From Acidobacteriota bacterium (GTDB taxonomy: Bacteria > Acidobacteriota > Terriglobia > Acidiferrales > UBA7541), in NCBI GenBank assembly GCA_013289855.1, contig JABCZD010000016.1, positions 1 to 64,000 of the forward strand: a DNA stretch of 64,000 bases, read 5' to 3'. Below the pieces are notes generated by a model. It did no database searches, was not told where the DNA came from, and saw only the letters and a program-made list of their open reading frames with translations. This document shows positions 43,577-51,577 of this stretch, one piece after another (position 1 is the first letter of the stretch; each line of letters starts with the position of its first letter). A program made the position numbers and the translations under genes.

Positions 43577-45136
43577 ATGTCGCAGTCTCGCCGTGATTTC
43601 ATCAAGTATGTAGTCGTCGGCTCGGTAGCCGCCGGATGCCCGCTGAATGCAACATTAGCCGCCGCGCCCGATTCCGGCGCATCCGATTCCGGTGCCCCAG
43701 AACCCATCATGGACGGCGAACATTTCGAGGTATGCCACCAGGTTCGCGACCATCACGTGTTCGACCTCCCTGCGCCCACAAAAAAAGCGGCCGTGGTGAT
43801 CATCGGCGGCGGAGTCGCGGGACTTTCCGCCGGTTACTTCCTGGGAGACAAGGACTGGTTGCTGCTTGAGAAAGAAGATCACTACGGCGGAAACGCCTAC
43901 GAAGAAGAGTATGCCGGTCAGCCCTTCGCCACCGGCTCGGCGTATGCCTACAAAGGCGACGACGGCGATCAGTTGGCCAACGCGCTCGGGTTAAAACTTC
44001 TTCCCGTGGACAATCCCGATCCCACCATCGTGAACAAGACCTTTGTCCCGGATACCTGGAAGGCCGGGCTCGACCAGCTGCCGTACCCCAAAGACGTCAT
44101 TGCCAGCTTCAAGAAATTTCGTGACGCCATCATGAAACTCGATCTGAAGAAACAGATGATGGAACTGGACGCGCAACCCTTCACGAATTTCACGGCCGGG
44201 TACGCCCCGGAAGTTGCGATGTGGTGGGATGGCTACGGACCCTCCAATTGGGGTGCGACAACAGAAGACACTTCCGCCTTTGTGGCCGTGGACGCCTTGC
44301 AGGGACTGATGAACGGTGAGGATGCAAAGCGGGTGATCCTACCGGGCGGCCTGGGCTGCATCACCCACCGGCTGGTGGAAGTTATGGTGCCGAAATACAA
44401 AGAGCGCATGCAGGGCCAAGCCGCCGTAGTGGCCGTGGTTCCCGCGGCTGACAGCGTCAACGTGACGTATTTCCGCGCCGGACAACTCACTACGGTCAAC
44501 GCGAAAGCCGTCATCATGTGCGCGCCGAAACTAATCGCCTCGCGGCTGATCAGCGATATCCCCGCCGAGCAAAAAGCCGCCATGCACCACACGCGCTACG
44601 CGCCCTATCCTGTGGTGAATGTGATCTTCGACAAGCCGGTTTACAATCGCGGCTACGATACCTGGTGCCCGGGAAACAGCTTCACGGACTTTATCGTTGC
44701 CGACTGGACGGTGCGCAACCAGCCCGGTTACGTGCAAAAAAACAATATCCTCTCTTTCTATACCCCGTTGCGCGAGTATCAACGCGCCACGCTGCTGCGC
44801 GAAGAGGACTGCAAATCCCTCGCCGCCAACGTTCTGGCGGACTTCCAGAAAGCGCTGCCGGAATTTAATGTGAACCCCCTGGAGGTACGCATCTATCGCC
44901 GCGGCCATCCCATGTTCATGGCCACGCCCGGACAATTCACCAAAAATCGCATCGCGGCCGCGCGGCCGTTGGACCGCATCTACTTCAGCAACGCCGATTC
45001 GGGCGGGCCGGAATCGCTGACCAGCGAATCCGTCCGCCTCTCCAACGTTGCGGCTGAGTGGAGCGCGCTGGTCCTGGCAGGAAAACCGGGCGCTAAGGAT
45101 CTGGCCGTGAAAGCGTTGCAGGCTTCGGGCGCCTGA
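43577..45136 (+). CDS. Tat-exported flavin amine-oxidase-like enzyme
   Basis: A 519-residue FAD protein. The Tat signal has SRRDFIK at residues 4-10 and a hydrophobic stretch VVVGSVAAG. The dinucleotide-binding fold VVIIGGGVAGLSAGYF is at about 73-88, with the acidic end in LLEKEDHYGGNA. The C-terminal FAD/substrate motif FSNADSGGPESLTSESVRLS is close to monoamine/polyamine oxidases and phytoene-desaturase-type NAD(P)-binding oxidoreductases. A strong GGGAGGAA site precedes the ATG. It follows potC by 55 bp, so it is very likely part of the polyamine operon. A periplasmic amine oxidase there would release an aldehyde and ammonia or an amine before import (inference). Confidence 0.82.
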   Translation: MSQSRRDFIKYVVVGSVAAGCPLNATLAAAPDSGASDSGAPEPIMDGEHFEVCHQVRDHHVFDLPAPTKKAAVVIIGGGVAGLSAGYFLGDKDWLLLEKEDHYGGNAYEEEYAGQPFATGSAYAYKGDDGDQLANALGLKLLPVDNPDPTIVNKTFVPDTWKAGLDQLPYPKDVIASFKKFRDAIMKLDLKKQMMELDAQPFTNFTAGYAPEVAMWWDGYGPSNWGATTEDTSAFVAVDALQGLMNGEDAKRVILPGGLGCITHRLVEVMVPKYKERMQGQAAVVAVVPAADSVNVTYFRAGQLTTVNAKAVIMCAPKLIASRLISDIPAEQKAAMHHTRYAPYPVVNVIFDKPVYNRGYDTWCPGNSFTDFIVADWTVRNQPGYVQKNNILSFYTPLREYQRATLLREEDCKSLAANVLADFQKALPEFNVNPLEVRIYRRGHPMFMATPGQFTKNRIAAARPLDRIYFSNADSGGPESLTSESVRLSNVAAEWSALVLAGKPGAKDLAVKALQASGA

Positions 45137-45230
45137 GCCAGGCGGCGCCAAAGCAGGTTTGCCGTTTCCCGAATGGGCTGGAATAGGTAATAATGTGGGC
45201 GATTAGCAAGTGAGCAAGCGCAAGGCACGA

Positions 45231-45923
45231 ATGAACACCGAATCGAACGCGGCCGTAAAGCTCGAACGCTCCTCCCAGACGATGCACCGCACAGCGGCGA
45301 AAATTCCTGGCAGCAAACTTGCCTACACGCGCTTGCGCAATGCCGCCATCGTAGGACTGTTTGCGGTAGCTCTGCTCATTCCAAAAATTATCCACCTGCG
45401 CCGCAACGAAGGTCCGTGGTTCGCCTTCCGCATTGCGTTGGCCATCGTCGGCGCGTCTTTCGTGCTGCTTCCTCTCGCGTTGTGGGACAGTTATCTGCTC
45501 GCGGTCGTCGGCCTGGCGATGTTCGTCAGCGCCATTCTCTTGCCTTCCGCACGTCCGGATGCCACCGCGGACGAGAAAGCTCGCGAACTTGGCGCGCTGG
45601 TGGTAGTAAACGGCGGCGAATATCAACCCGGAAACGCTCCCGCCGCGCACGCCATGCTCTATGTTGGCGTGGAAAATATCTGGGCGCTCGACGAGCATTT
45701 TCAGCCGCTGCTGGTGATTCCCGTTCGCGAATTGACGGTCGCGCGTGCCGAGTTCGCCGTCGGGGTCTGGTATTTGCGGCTCAAGTGGGCCGAACACGCG
45801 GCGGAGCTTTCTTACCGCGGCATCTTTGCCGAGCATCTGGCGCAGGTGGCCGAAACCACCGTGCAAGGCGTCATGCGCCCGGCGCTTCCCGTTATCCCGC
45901 AGCGCCGCGCCGCCAGCGCTTAA
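45231..45923 (+). CDS. Membrane protein of unknown function
   Basis: A 230-residue protein (from the ATG at 45231; a GTG at 45210 is also in frame). Two or three membrane helices lie at about residues 37-95 (AAIVGLFAVALLIPKII, FRIALAIVGASFVLLPLAL, YLLAVVGLAMFVSAILL). A soluble C-terminal half follows (ALVVVNGGEYQPGNAPAAHA, IWALDEHFQPLLVIPVRELT), which looks like a small beta-rich domain. I do not recognise the family. It starts about 95 bp after the amine oxidase with no clear promoter and ends before a strong inverted repeat. Confidence 0.75.
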   Translation: MNTESNAAVKLERSSQTMHRTAAKIPGSKLAYTRLRNAAIVGLFAVALLIPKIIHLRRNEGPWFAFRIALAIVGASFVLLPLALWDSYLLAVVGLAMFVSAILLPSARPDATADEKARELGALVVVNGGEYQPGNAPAAHAMLYVGVENIWALDEHFQPLLVIPVRELTVARAEFAVGVWYLRLKWAEHAAELSYRGIFAEHLAQVAETTVQGVMRPALPVIPQRRAASA

Positions 45924-45956
45924 CCGCAACCTGAAGAGTTCCGCCAAGAGTTCCGC

Positions 45957-45993
45957 TTTGAGCATTCTAAGGTGACACTTTAGAATGCTCAAA
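45957..45993. repeat. Perfect 14-bp inverted repeat
   Basis: Arms TTTGAGCATTCTAA (45957-45970) and its exact complement (45980-45993) enclose a 9-nt loop GGTGACACT. There is no T-run directly after it. The AGAATGC core resembles the AGAATGCACACTT repeat at 28737, so it may be a relic of the same or a related insertion element end rather than a terminator. Confidence 0.6.
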
Positions 45994-46096
45994 CGCAGGG
46001 TGATGCGCTTTTTGCTCCAAAAAGGCCACCGGCGCATCGTGAAATCCAATAGGTCAAATTCTCCTGCTAGCCCGCAAACTATGCCAAAATAGGGGT

Positions 46097-46342
46097 ATGG
46101 CGCGAGGATGGGAAAGCAAGGATGTCGAAGCTCAAGTAGAAGCCGCAGAAGTCACTAAGTCTAACCCCAATGCCGGAAACAAATCCGACGCACAGGTCCG
46201 CAGAGAGCAGGAAAAAAAGGACTTGCAGCTATCGCGCGTTCGCATCTTGAACGAACTGGAAGCGGCCACGCATCCGCAGCACCGCAAGTCTCTAGAAGCG
46301 GCCCTGGCACACCTCGACGGAAAAATCTCGCAGTTCGATTAA
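46097..46342 (+). CDS. Small coiled-coil-like conserved protein, unknown function
   Basis: An 81-residue charged protein (MARGWESKDVEAQVEAAEV...). Its C-terminal half is a continuous helix rich in heptad-like spacing (QVRREQEKKDLQLSRVRILN, then ELEAATHPQHRKSLEAALAHL). The MARGWESK start and overall pattern look like a small conserved family of soil Acidobacteria, but I cannot name it. It stands alone between a plus-strand membrane gene and the convergent radical SAM gene. Confidence 0.65.
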   Translation: MARGWESKDVEAQVEAAEVTKSNPNAGNKSDAQVRREQEKKDLQLSRVRILNELEAATHPQHRKSLEAALAHLDGKISQFD

Positions 46343-46413
46343 CGCCGCTGGGGATCGTGTTACCGCAGGCCAGAAGTTTTCCCGAGCCGTAAACCCGCGC
46401 ATCGACTCACACC

Positions 46414-47517
46414 TTACCTAATGAAATCCCCCGCCAGTCCCCAGAAGTCGTTCACGTAATAGTGCGAAAGCACGTTTCCGAACAGGTAGCAGATGCCTTG
46501 GCAAGGAGGAATATCTCCGTAGATGGTCTTACCGCGCGCAAAGATTTTTCGCAGCGAACCATCCTTTAGCAAATTGCCCGCCACCTTGCGCAGCGGCTCG
46601 CAGGGATAGAAAACATCCCCGTTCGGATACACTCTGGGAAACATCGTCGGATAGCACTGAAAATCTCCGAAGCGCAGCAGCGTTTCGATGGTTCGCGGCG
46701 TGCCATTGATGGGCTGCACGCCGTCGCGCCGCCGCGCAATGATGGTGTCCACCAGCGCGTGATAACGCGGATTCTTCAACAGTGCCAGATTGGGCATCTT
46801 TTCCAGTTGCGCGGACTGCGCGGCAAACACGAAGCCCTGCTCACCGCACCAATCCAGCAATCGCCCCACCTCGCCGATATTCCATTCTTCAATCACCGTG
46901 CTGATGGTGATGCGCCGCGCGTCACCCATGCGCGCCTTGGCCATGGCCAGATTCTCGAGCACTTTCGGCAGCGCCGCCGGTTTAGAAAGCGCGTTGGTGG
47001 GATCAGCCGCCAGCGCATCCAGGCTCACGATCAAGCCGGTGACAGCGTCCATCACCCGCGGCTTGCGGTCCAGGAGCGTGCCGTTGGTGATCAGCAGCAG
47101 CGAGCGAAATTTGCATTCATGGCGCGCCCATTCCACCAGTTCCTCAATATCCGGGCGCAATGTCGGCTCGCCGCCGGTGATGACGATCGAGTCCGTTTCC
47201 TTGCGGATGCGCCGCAGCAGCCGCTTGGTTTCCGCCGTCGGCAATTCCGCACTGAAGACCTCCGGCTCTTTCTGCGTGCAATAACTGCAATCCAAATTGC
47301 ACTTGTGCGTCACGTAAAACGTCACCGCGTAAGGCGCCACCACATCGGTCCGCATGATGTGCTGCCGCCAGGCATTCTGAAAATAGAGACGAAAATTCTT
47401 GGCCACGAAGGGCGCATGCCGCAGCATCCCGCGCAGTATTTCGCGCCGCGTCGGCGGTTGCTTGGTCAGCACGCTGGCCGAAACAAAGTTGGCGCGCTCA
47501 CTAGCGGGCATTTTCAT
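46414..47517 (-). CDS. Radical SAM protein with a C-terminal Cys-rich region
   Basis: A 367-residue radical SAM enzyme. The 4Fe-4S/SAM motif CNLDCSYC (CxxxCxxC) lies at about residues 73-80 in FYVTHKCNLDCSYCTQKEPE, with ITGGEPTLRPD for SAM binding and a TIM-barrel core. A C-terminal region carries further cysteines (FQCYPTMFPRVYPNGDVFYP, CEPLRK, CQGICYLF) in a SPASM/twitch-like arrangement for an auxiliary cluster. The family resembles HpnH/MoaA-SPASM-type proteins, but the substrate is not evident and no peptide or sterol/hopanoid gene is adjacent. The ATG at 47517 (MKMPASERANF) lies close to a 14-bp tandem repeat. Confidence 0.85.
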   Translation of the reverse strand: MKMPASERANFVSASVLTKQPPTRREILRGMLRHAPFVAKNFRLYFQNAWRQHIMRTDVVAPYAVTFYVTHKCNLDCSYCTQKEPEVFSAELPTAETKRLLRRIRKETDSIVITGGEPTLRPDIEELVEWARHECKFRSLLLITNGTLLDRKPRVMDAVTGLIVSLDALAADPTNALSKPAALPKVLENLAMAKARMGDARRITISTVIEEWNIGEVGRLLDWCGEQGFVFAAQSAQLEKMPNLALLKNPRYHALVDTIIARRRDGVQPINGTPRTIETLLRFGDFQCYPTMFPRVYPNGDVFYPCEPLRKVAGNLLKDGSLRKIFARGKTIYGDIPPCQGICYLFGNVLSHYYVNDFWGLAGDFIR

Positions 47518-47536
47518 GCTCTGATTATGACTTACT

Positions 47537-47592
47537 CAGTCGCAGGTGCACAGTCGCAGGTGCACAGTCGCAGGTGCACAGCCGCAGCTGCA
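47537..47592. repeat. Four tandem 14-bp repeats
   Basis: Unit CAGTCGCAGGTGCA: three identical copies (47537-47578) and a fourth with two changes (47579-47592), immediately upstream of the radical SAM start (minus strand). The repeats could vary in number by slippage. Confidence 0.85.
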
Positions 47593-47693
47593 CAGTCTGC
47601 TGTTGCCATGCCTGAGAATTGAAAGAATGAGTGGAAGAATCGATCAGAGGAACAAACCAGCATTCTGCCGCGGTGCAATTCGCAAACGCTACT

Positions 47694-48860
47694 TCAATCC
47701 GTAAACACCACACCCACCGCGCTGAGTCCCTTTTCCCCGGCGTCGATGCGCACTACATAGCCTCGCAGCCGCATGGTCTGCTTGCCATCGGTGCCCGGCG
47801 CTTCCATGGTGACGAGCAGCTCGGATTGCAGCCGCGGCGCGTGCTCCAGCGTAATCAGCGCTCCTTGCAACGCCAAATCGCGCACGGCGGTCTCTTCTTC
47901 AAACGGCTTACCGCCCTCCGTCACGCCGCTAACCAGCGCGCGAAACTGCGCTTCCCGCCGCATCGCCGTGCGCGTACCCGGCAGGTGCGCCTGCACATGG
48001 TCGCCCGGCGAGCCCAGCGTAATCACCATGCCTTCGCTGGCGGCAAACACGGAATCAAACTCATCGCGCGCATTGCGCAAAATCGTATCCACCGCGCGAT
48101 CCGTCGAATCCGGATCGTGGTGAAACAACACCAGCGTCTTAGCGCCGGCATCGCGCGCCGCGGCCACGCCTTCTTTCCACGAAGAATGTCCCCATCCGTG
48201 TCGCGTGGTAGCCAACTGCTGCGGCGTGTACTGCGCGTCGTTAATAAAAATGTCCGCGCCGTCGGCCAGCTCGCGCAAATTTTTCTCCAGCTCCGCGTTT
48301 CCCGGCTCGTTGTCCGTGGCATACACCACCACGCCCGCCGGAGTCTCAATGCGGTAACCCAAACATCCCTGCGGATGGTTCAGCCACCGCGCGGTGATTT
48401 TATTTTCGCCAACGTGAAAAGATTCTCCGCCCTCTACTTCCTTGAATTTTCGCGTGGCGGTCATCGCGGAAAGATCCACGGGGAAATACGGCATGGCCAT
48501 CTGCGCTTCGAACACCTGCTTCAGGCTGTCGCGCCCCAGATACTTGGAGCGAAAACTATAAAAATGAAATTCATTGTCCGGCGCATACAGCGGCGCGAAA
48601 AATGGCACGCCTTGAATGTGGTCCCAGTGATAGTGGGTGACCATGATGTGCGTTTCCGCCGGCTGCTCGCCGTCCGGCTTCGCCCAGCGGCTGCCCAGCA
48701 TACGCAAGCCGGTGCCGCAATCCAGGATGAACTGCGTTCCATCCGGTGCGATCAGTTCGAGGCAAGGCGTGTTTCCGCCATACCGCCAGGTTGCGGGGTC
48801 GACCGTCGGCGTGGAACCGCGCACGCCCCAAAAGCTCAACTTTGCTATGGGAATCTTCAT
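47694..48860 (-). CDS. Metallo-beta-lactamase-fold hydrolase with a PilZ-like C-terminal domain
   Basis: A 388-residue protein. Residues 1 to about 265 form a metallo-beta-lactamase fold of the RNase Z/phosphodiesterase-like type: KLSFWGVRGSTPT and RYGGNTPCLEL at the N-terminus, HYHWDHIQG as the HxHxDH metal motif, with further ligands in YATDNEPG and LFHHDPDSTD. Residues about 285-388 have a PilZ-like pattern: RRxxxxR in AMRREAQFRALVSG, RDLALQGALITLEHA in place of D/NxSxxG, then VRIDAGEKGLSAVGVVF. The Ser of the second motif is Ala, so c-di-GMP binding is uncertain. The ATG at 48860 is used because MKIPIAKLSF begins the fold. It is divergent from the CDF exporter. Confidence 0.82.
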   Translation of the reverse strand: MKIPIAKLSFWGVRGSTPTVDPATWRYGGNTPCLELIAPDGTQFILDCGTGLRMLGSRWAKPDGEQPAETHIMVTHYHWDHIQGVPFFAPLYAPDNEFHFYSFRSKYLGRDSLKQVFEAQMAMPYFPVDLSAMTATRKFKEVEGGESFHVGENKITARWLNHPQGCLGYRIETPAGVVVYATDNEPGNAELEKNLRELADGADIFINDAQYTPQQLATTRHGWGHSSWKEGVAAARDAGAKTLVLFHHDPDSTDRAVDTILRNARDEFDSVFAASEGMVITLGSPGDHVQAHLPGTRTAMRREAQFRALVSGVTEGGKPFEEETAVRDLALQGALITLEHAPRLQSELLVTMEAPGTDGKQTMRLRGYVVRIDAGEKGLSAVGVVFTD

Positions 48861-49053
48861 TGACCCCGTTGCATTTCCCGATGAGACTCGGCATTGCCCC
48901 AAAAAGTGCCGCCGCACAGCTTAACGCATGTTGGCAGTAGCGGCCACGAGCGTCAATCTCTTAGCAATGCCTCAGTGTCAAACTGCCCAACAAGCCCCTC
49001 CCAACCGCGCGACGGGGCTGCATCGCAACACCCATGCGCGTAACATAGTAAGC

Positions 49054-50049
49054 ATGGGGCAGCACAGCCACGGTTCTCACGACGGCCACTCGCATAGCCA
49101 CGCCGGACATTCCCACTCGCACGGCCACGGTCACGAAGGCCACTCACATCCGCAATTGCGCCCCGCCGTCCTGGGCTGGGCCATCGCCGCTACCCTCGGC
49201 CTGGTCGTCGCCGAGATTTTCGGCGGTTTGCTCGGACGCAGCGTAGCCCTCTTGAACGACGCCGTCCACAATCTTTCTGATGTTCCCGCGCTGGGAATTT
49301 CCTTTCTGGCCATGCGCTGGGCGGAGCGCCCCGCCGACGCCGAGAAGACCTACGGATATCATCGCGCCGGCACGCTGGCGGCCTTTACGAACTCGCTGGT
49401 GCTGGTCTTCCTGTCCATCTGGCTGGGCTGGGAAGCTATCGCGCGTTTCAGCGCCCCTGTGGACGTGGTCGAAAGCTGGATGATTTGGACCTCCCTCGCC
49501 GCGCTGGCCGTAAACGGGGGCATCACCCTTTCCCTGGTCCGCGGCCGCGGCGACCTGAACCTGCGCAGCATCCTGGTGCACAATTTCGGCGACGCGTTAT
49601 CCAACATCGCCATCATTGCCGGCGCCCTCATAATCCACGCCACCGGCCTGCGTTGGATCGATCCGCTCCTCGGTCTGGCCATTGGCATTCTCGTGCTGTG
49701 GTCCAGCATCGGCATCCTGCGCGAATCTTCCCACATCCTCCTCGAAGGCCGCCCGCGCGAAATGCACGTCGAGGACGTGGCTCGCGCCATCCTCACCGTG
49801 GAAGGCGTCTACGAAGTACATGACCTGCACATCTGGTCCCTCGGCGGCGGCCACAACGCGCTAAGCCTGCACGCCCGCTTGCCGGATATGCACATGGACG
49901 AGTGCGAACGCATCCTCACCGCCATCCAACAAAAAGCCGCCAGTGATTTTGGGATTGATCACACCACCGTGCAGTTTGAGAGGGCCGGACTACCTGCCAC
50001 TTCCGGCTACGTGATGCCCGAGCCGGCCAAGCAGCCGGAATGCAAATAG
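49054..50049 (+). CDS. Cation diffusion facilitator (CzcD/ZitB-type) metal exporter
   Basis: A 331-residue CDF protein with a very His-rich N-terminus (MGQHSHGSHDGHSHSHAGHS, about residues 1-35), six membrane helices (AVLGWAIAATLGLVVAEIFGG first) and the transport-site residues in TM2 (ALLNDAVHNLSD) and TM5 (HNFGDALSN). The C-terminal cytoplasmic ferredoxin-like domain carries VEDVARAILTVEGVYEVHD and HIWSLGGGHNALSLH. It should move Zn, Co, Cd or a similar divalent ion out of the cytoplasm. The ATG at 49054 is chosen because MGQHSHG is the family-style start; upstream in-frame codons are unlike it, and the ribosome site is weak. No ArsR/MerR metal regulator lies nearby. Confidence 0.93.
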   Translation: MGQHSHGSHDGHSHSHAGHSHSHGHGHEGHSHPQLRPAVLGWAIAATLGLVVAEIFGGLLGRSVALLNDAVHNLSDVPALGISFLAMRWAERPADAEKTYGYHRAGTLAAFTNSLVLVFLSIWLGWEAIARFSAPVDVVESWMIWTSLAALAVNGGITLSLVRGRGDLNLRSILVHNFGDALSNIAIIAGALIIHATGLRWIDPLLGLAIGILVLWSSIGILRESSHILLEGRPREMHVEDVARAILTVEGVYEVHDLHIWSLGGGHNALSLHARLPDMHMDECERILTAIQQKAASDFGIDHTTVQFERAGLPATSGYVMPEPAKQPECK

Positions 50050-50106
50050 CAAACGTAAACGCCGCGCCACGTCGGCGGTAATCCAAGCAATCGAAACAAC
50101 TAAGCG

Positions 50107-50946
50107 TCAGGATCGCGCGGGGGACTGAAAGCTCAGTCCGCGCTGTTCGTTAAACTGCTGCGTCGCATCCAGGTCCAGCGTTTCACGCGCCACGCTATGG
50201 CGGAAGCCATCCTGCGTCACGTAATATAAATTCCCCGCCTGCCACGAATAGGCCACCGCGAAAAACACCGACCCGTCTCGTCGCACAAACACGTACTGCT
50301 CACTCGGCTTTGCCGGCTCGACGATCACGTCGTATGCCGGTGCCGCCGGCTGCGGCGCGTATACCGGACCCTGCCGCCCCGCACCCGGATCATCCGTGGA
50401 GACATCCGCTGGCTCGGACGGCTGATACTGCGCTGCTTGCGTTTCGTCCGATGCATCATAATAGCCCGGTCCATATCCATACGGCAGCAGGAAGCCTGCG
50501 TCAAAAAATGGGAAGAAACCTCGGCGTCCCACTGGAAATCTGTGTATGCCGAATCCGGGATGAACGTTGGCGAAGTGTGTGTAATCAAAGCCCAACCCCG
50601 GCACCACCCCGGTAAAGTCCGGCAAAGAATTCGAAGGTCCAAACGCCGACATTGTGGAGATCGTAGGGGTCGTTCTGCCCGCCGGCCGGTTGCTGAACGT
50701 GCGGCGCCCGGTCGTCGTTACCGTCCCTGCCGCTCCTGAAACATGTCCTGGCGTCGCTCGATACACCGTGCCACCGCCCATTGTGTGGCCCATCGGCGCA
50801 GCATAAGCGCTAGCTCGAGGCGCACTAATCATCGCGTGGCCGCCGCCCGTCGGAGCACCCCCGCGTACCTGGGCCTGGCTAACTGAGGAAAGAATCGCGA
50901 GTGAGAGAACAACTAGGAAGGCGACAGCAAGGGAAAAGCGGCGCAT
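50107..50946 (-). CDS. Secreted Gly/Pro/Tyr-rich protein, unknown function
   Basis: A 279-residue protein with a clear signal peptide (RRFSLAVAFLVVLSLAILSS, cleavage likely after SQAQ near residue 25). A low-complexity, Gly/Ala/Ser/Thr-rich half follows (GGAPTGGGHAMISAPRAS), then a Tyr/Phe/Gly-rich stretch (FDAGFLLPYGYGPGYYDASD). The C-terminal domain at about 205-265 (YVFVRRDGSVFFAVAYSWQ and AGNLYYVTQDGFRHSVA, with a following helix) looks like a compact beta domain. AAGGAG lies before the ATG at 50946. Probably a cell-surface or periplasmic structural protein. Confidence 0.75.
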   Translation of the reverse strand: MRRFSLAVAFLVVLSLAILSSVSQAQVRGGAPTGGGHAMISAPRASAYAAPMGHTMGGGTVYRATPGHVSGAAGTVTTTGRRTFSNRPAGRTTPTISTMSAFGPSNSLPDFTGVVPGLGFDYTHFANVHPGFGIHRFPVGRRGFFPFFDAGFLLPYGYGPGYYDASDETQAAQYQPSEPADVSTDDPGAGRQGPVYAPQPAAPAYDVIVEPAKPSEQYVFVRRDGSVFFAVAYSWQAGNLYYVTQDGFRHSVARETLDLDATQQFNEQRGLSFQSPARS

Positions 50947-51079
50947 ACCAGACTCCTTAGCACCGGAACGAAGCGCGAAACACGACAACTACCTACATCT
51001 ATAAAGATGCGCCCCGCAGCCCCCGGGTTTCAAGCACTTAACGCAGCGCCCCCATTCTCGCCACCTCTCGCGCCGTTTC

Positions 51080-51104
51080 GTGGCACAGCCAATCTTGGCT
51101 GTGC
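51080..51104. repeat. GTGGCAC hairpin repeat, copy with A-T pair
   Basis: A perfect 9-bp stem GCACAGCCA / TGGCTGTGC with loop ATCT, preceded by TTTCGTG. The copy at 55299-55323 has the same frame and flank with a C-G pair in place of the A-T pair at one stem position, a compensatory change. Confidence 0.8.
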
Positions 51105-51200
51105 GCCTTTGCGACCATCTCAATCCGAACTCCTCCCCGCCTGTCACTTTTACCACTCGCGCTTTTCCCCTAGCGTGGTATGTGCTATAAACAACGGGCC

Positions 51201-51437
51201 GTGAAAAGCACCGCGAAGTCATCGCTGGAAGCGGAGGCGTCGACGCTACTGTCCGCGCGCCCGCTCGCTTCCAGGCCAGCCCAGGTTGTCAGCGATGACG
51301 CTCCTTTGCAGGCTTTGGCCGCCGGTGACGATATCTCGCGGTATTGTCCCGTTTGTTCGCAACGGCTCATTTCTCGCCGCTGCAAGCTGATTTGCACGGT
51401 CTGCGGTTATTACATGTCTTGCGCGGACTATTATTAG
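51201..51437 (+). CDS. Small zinc-ribbon protein
   Basis: A 78-residue protein from the GTG at 51201 (an in-frame ATG lies at 51180; the start is uncertain). The first half is low-complexity and Ala/Ser-rich. The C-terminal 30 residues carry two CxxC knuckles, YCPVCSQRLISRRCKLI and CTVCGYYMSCADYY, ending exactly at the zinc ribbon. Tiny proteins with this C-terminus are common in Acidobacteria, but their role is unknown. It lies between a hairpin repeat and the STAS gene. Confidence 0.7.
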   Translation: MKSTAKSSLEAEASTLLSARPLASRPAQVVSDDAPLQALAAGDDISRYCPVCSQRLISRRCKLICTVCGYYMSCADYY

Positions 51438-51577
51438 CGCATCTCGCAGGCGCTGTTCTGTATCGCTTTGCGGCGAATTTTCTGTAACCGCCGCGTTGCG
51501 AATTGGTGAAATCTGATAAGCTTTGTGGCTCCAGACCGGCTCTCTCCGGTTCTGCGTGCCGACGAGGAGGAAATAAC

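Noticed and set aside
47537..47592. Possible CRISPR array
   Set aside because: The repeats are 14 bp, directly abutting with no spacers, and no cas gene is present.
47631..48863. A 410-codon plus-strand frame opposite the MBL-PilZ gene
   Set aside because: It lacks any motif and consists of the antisense of the hydrolase.
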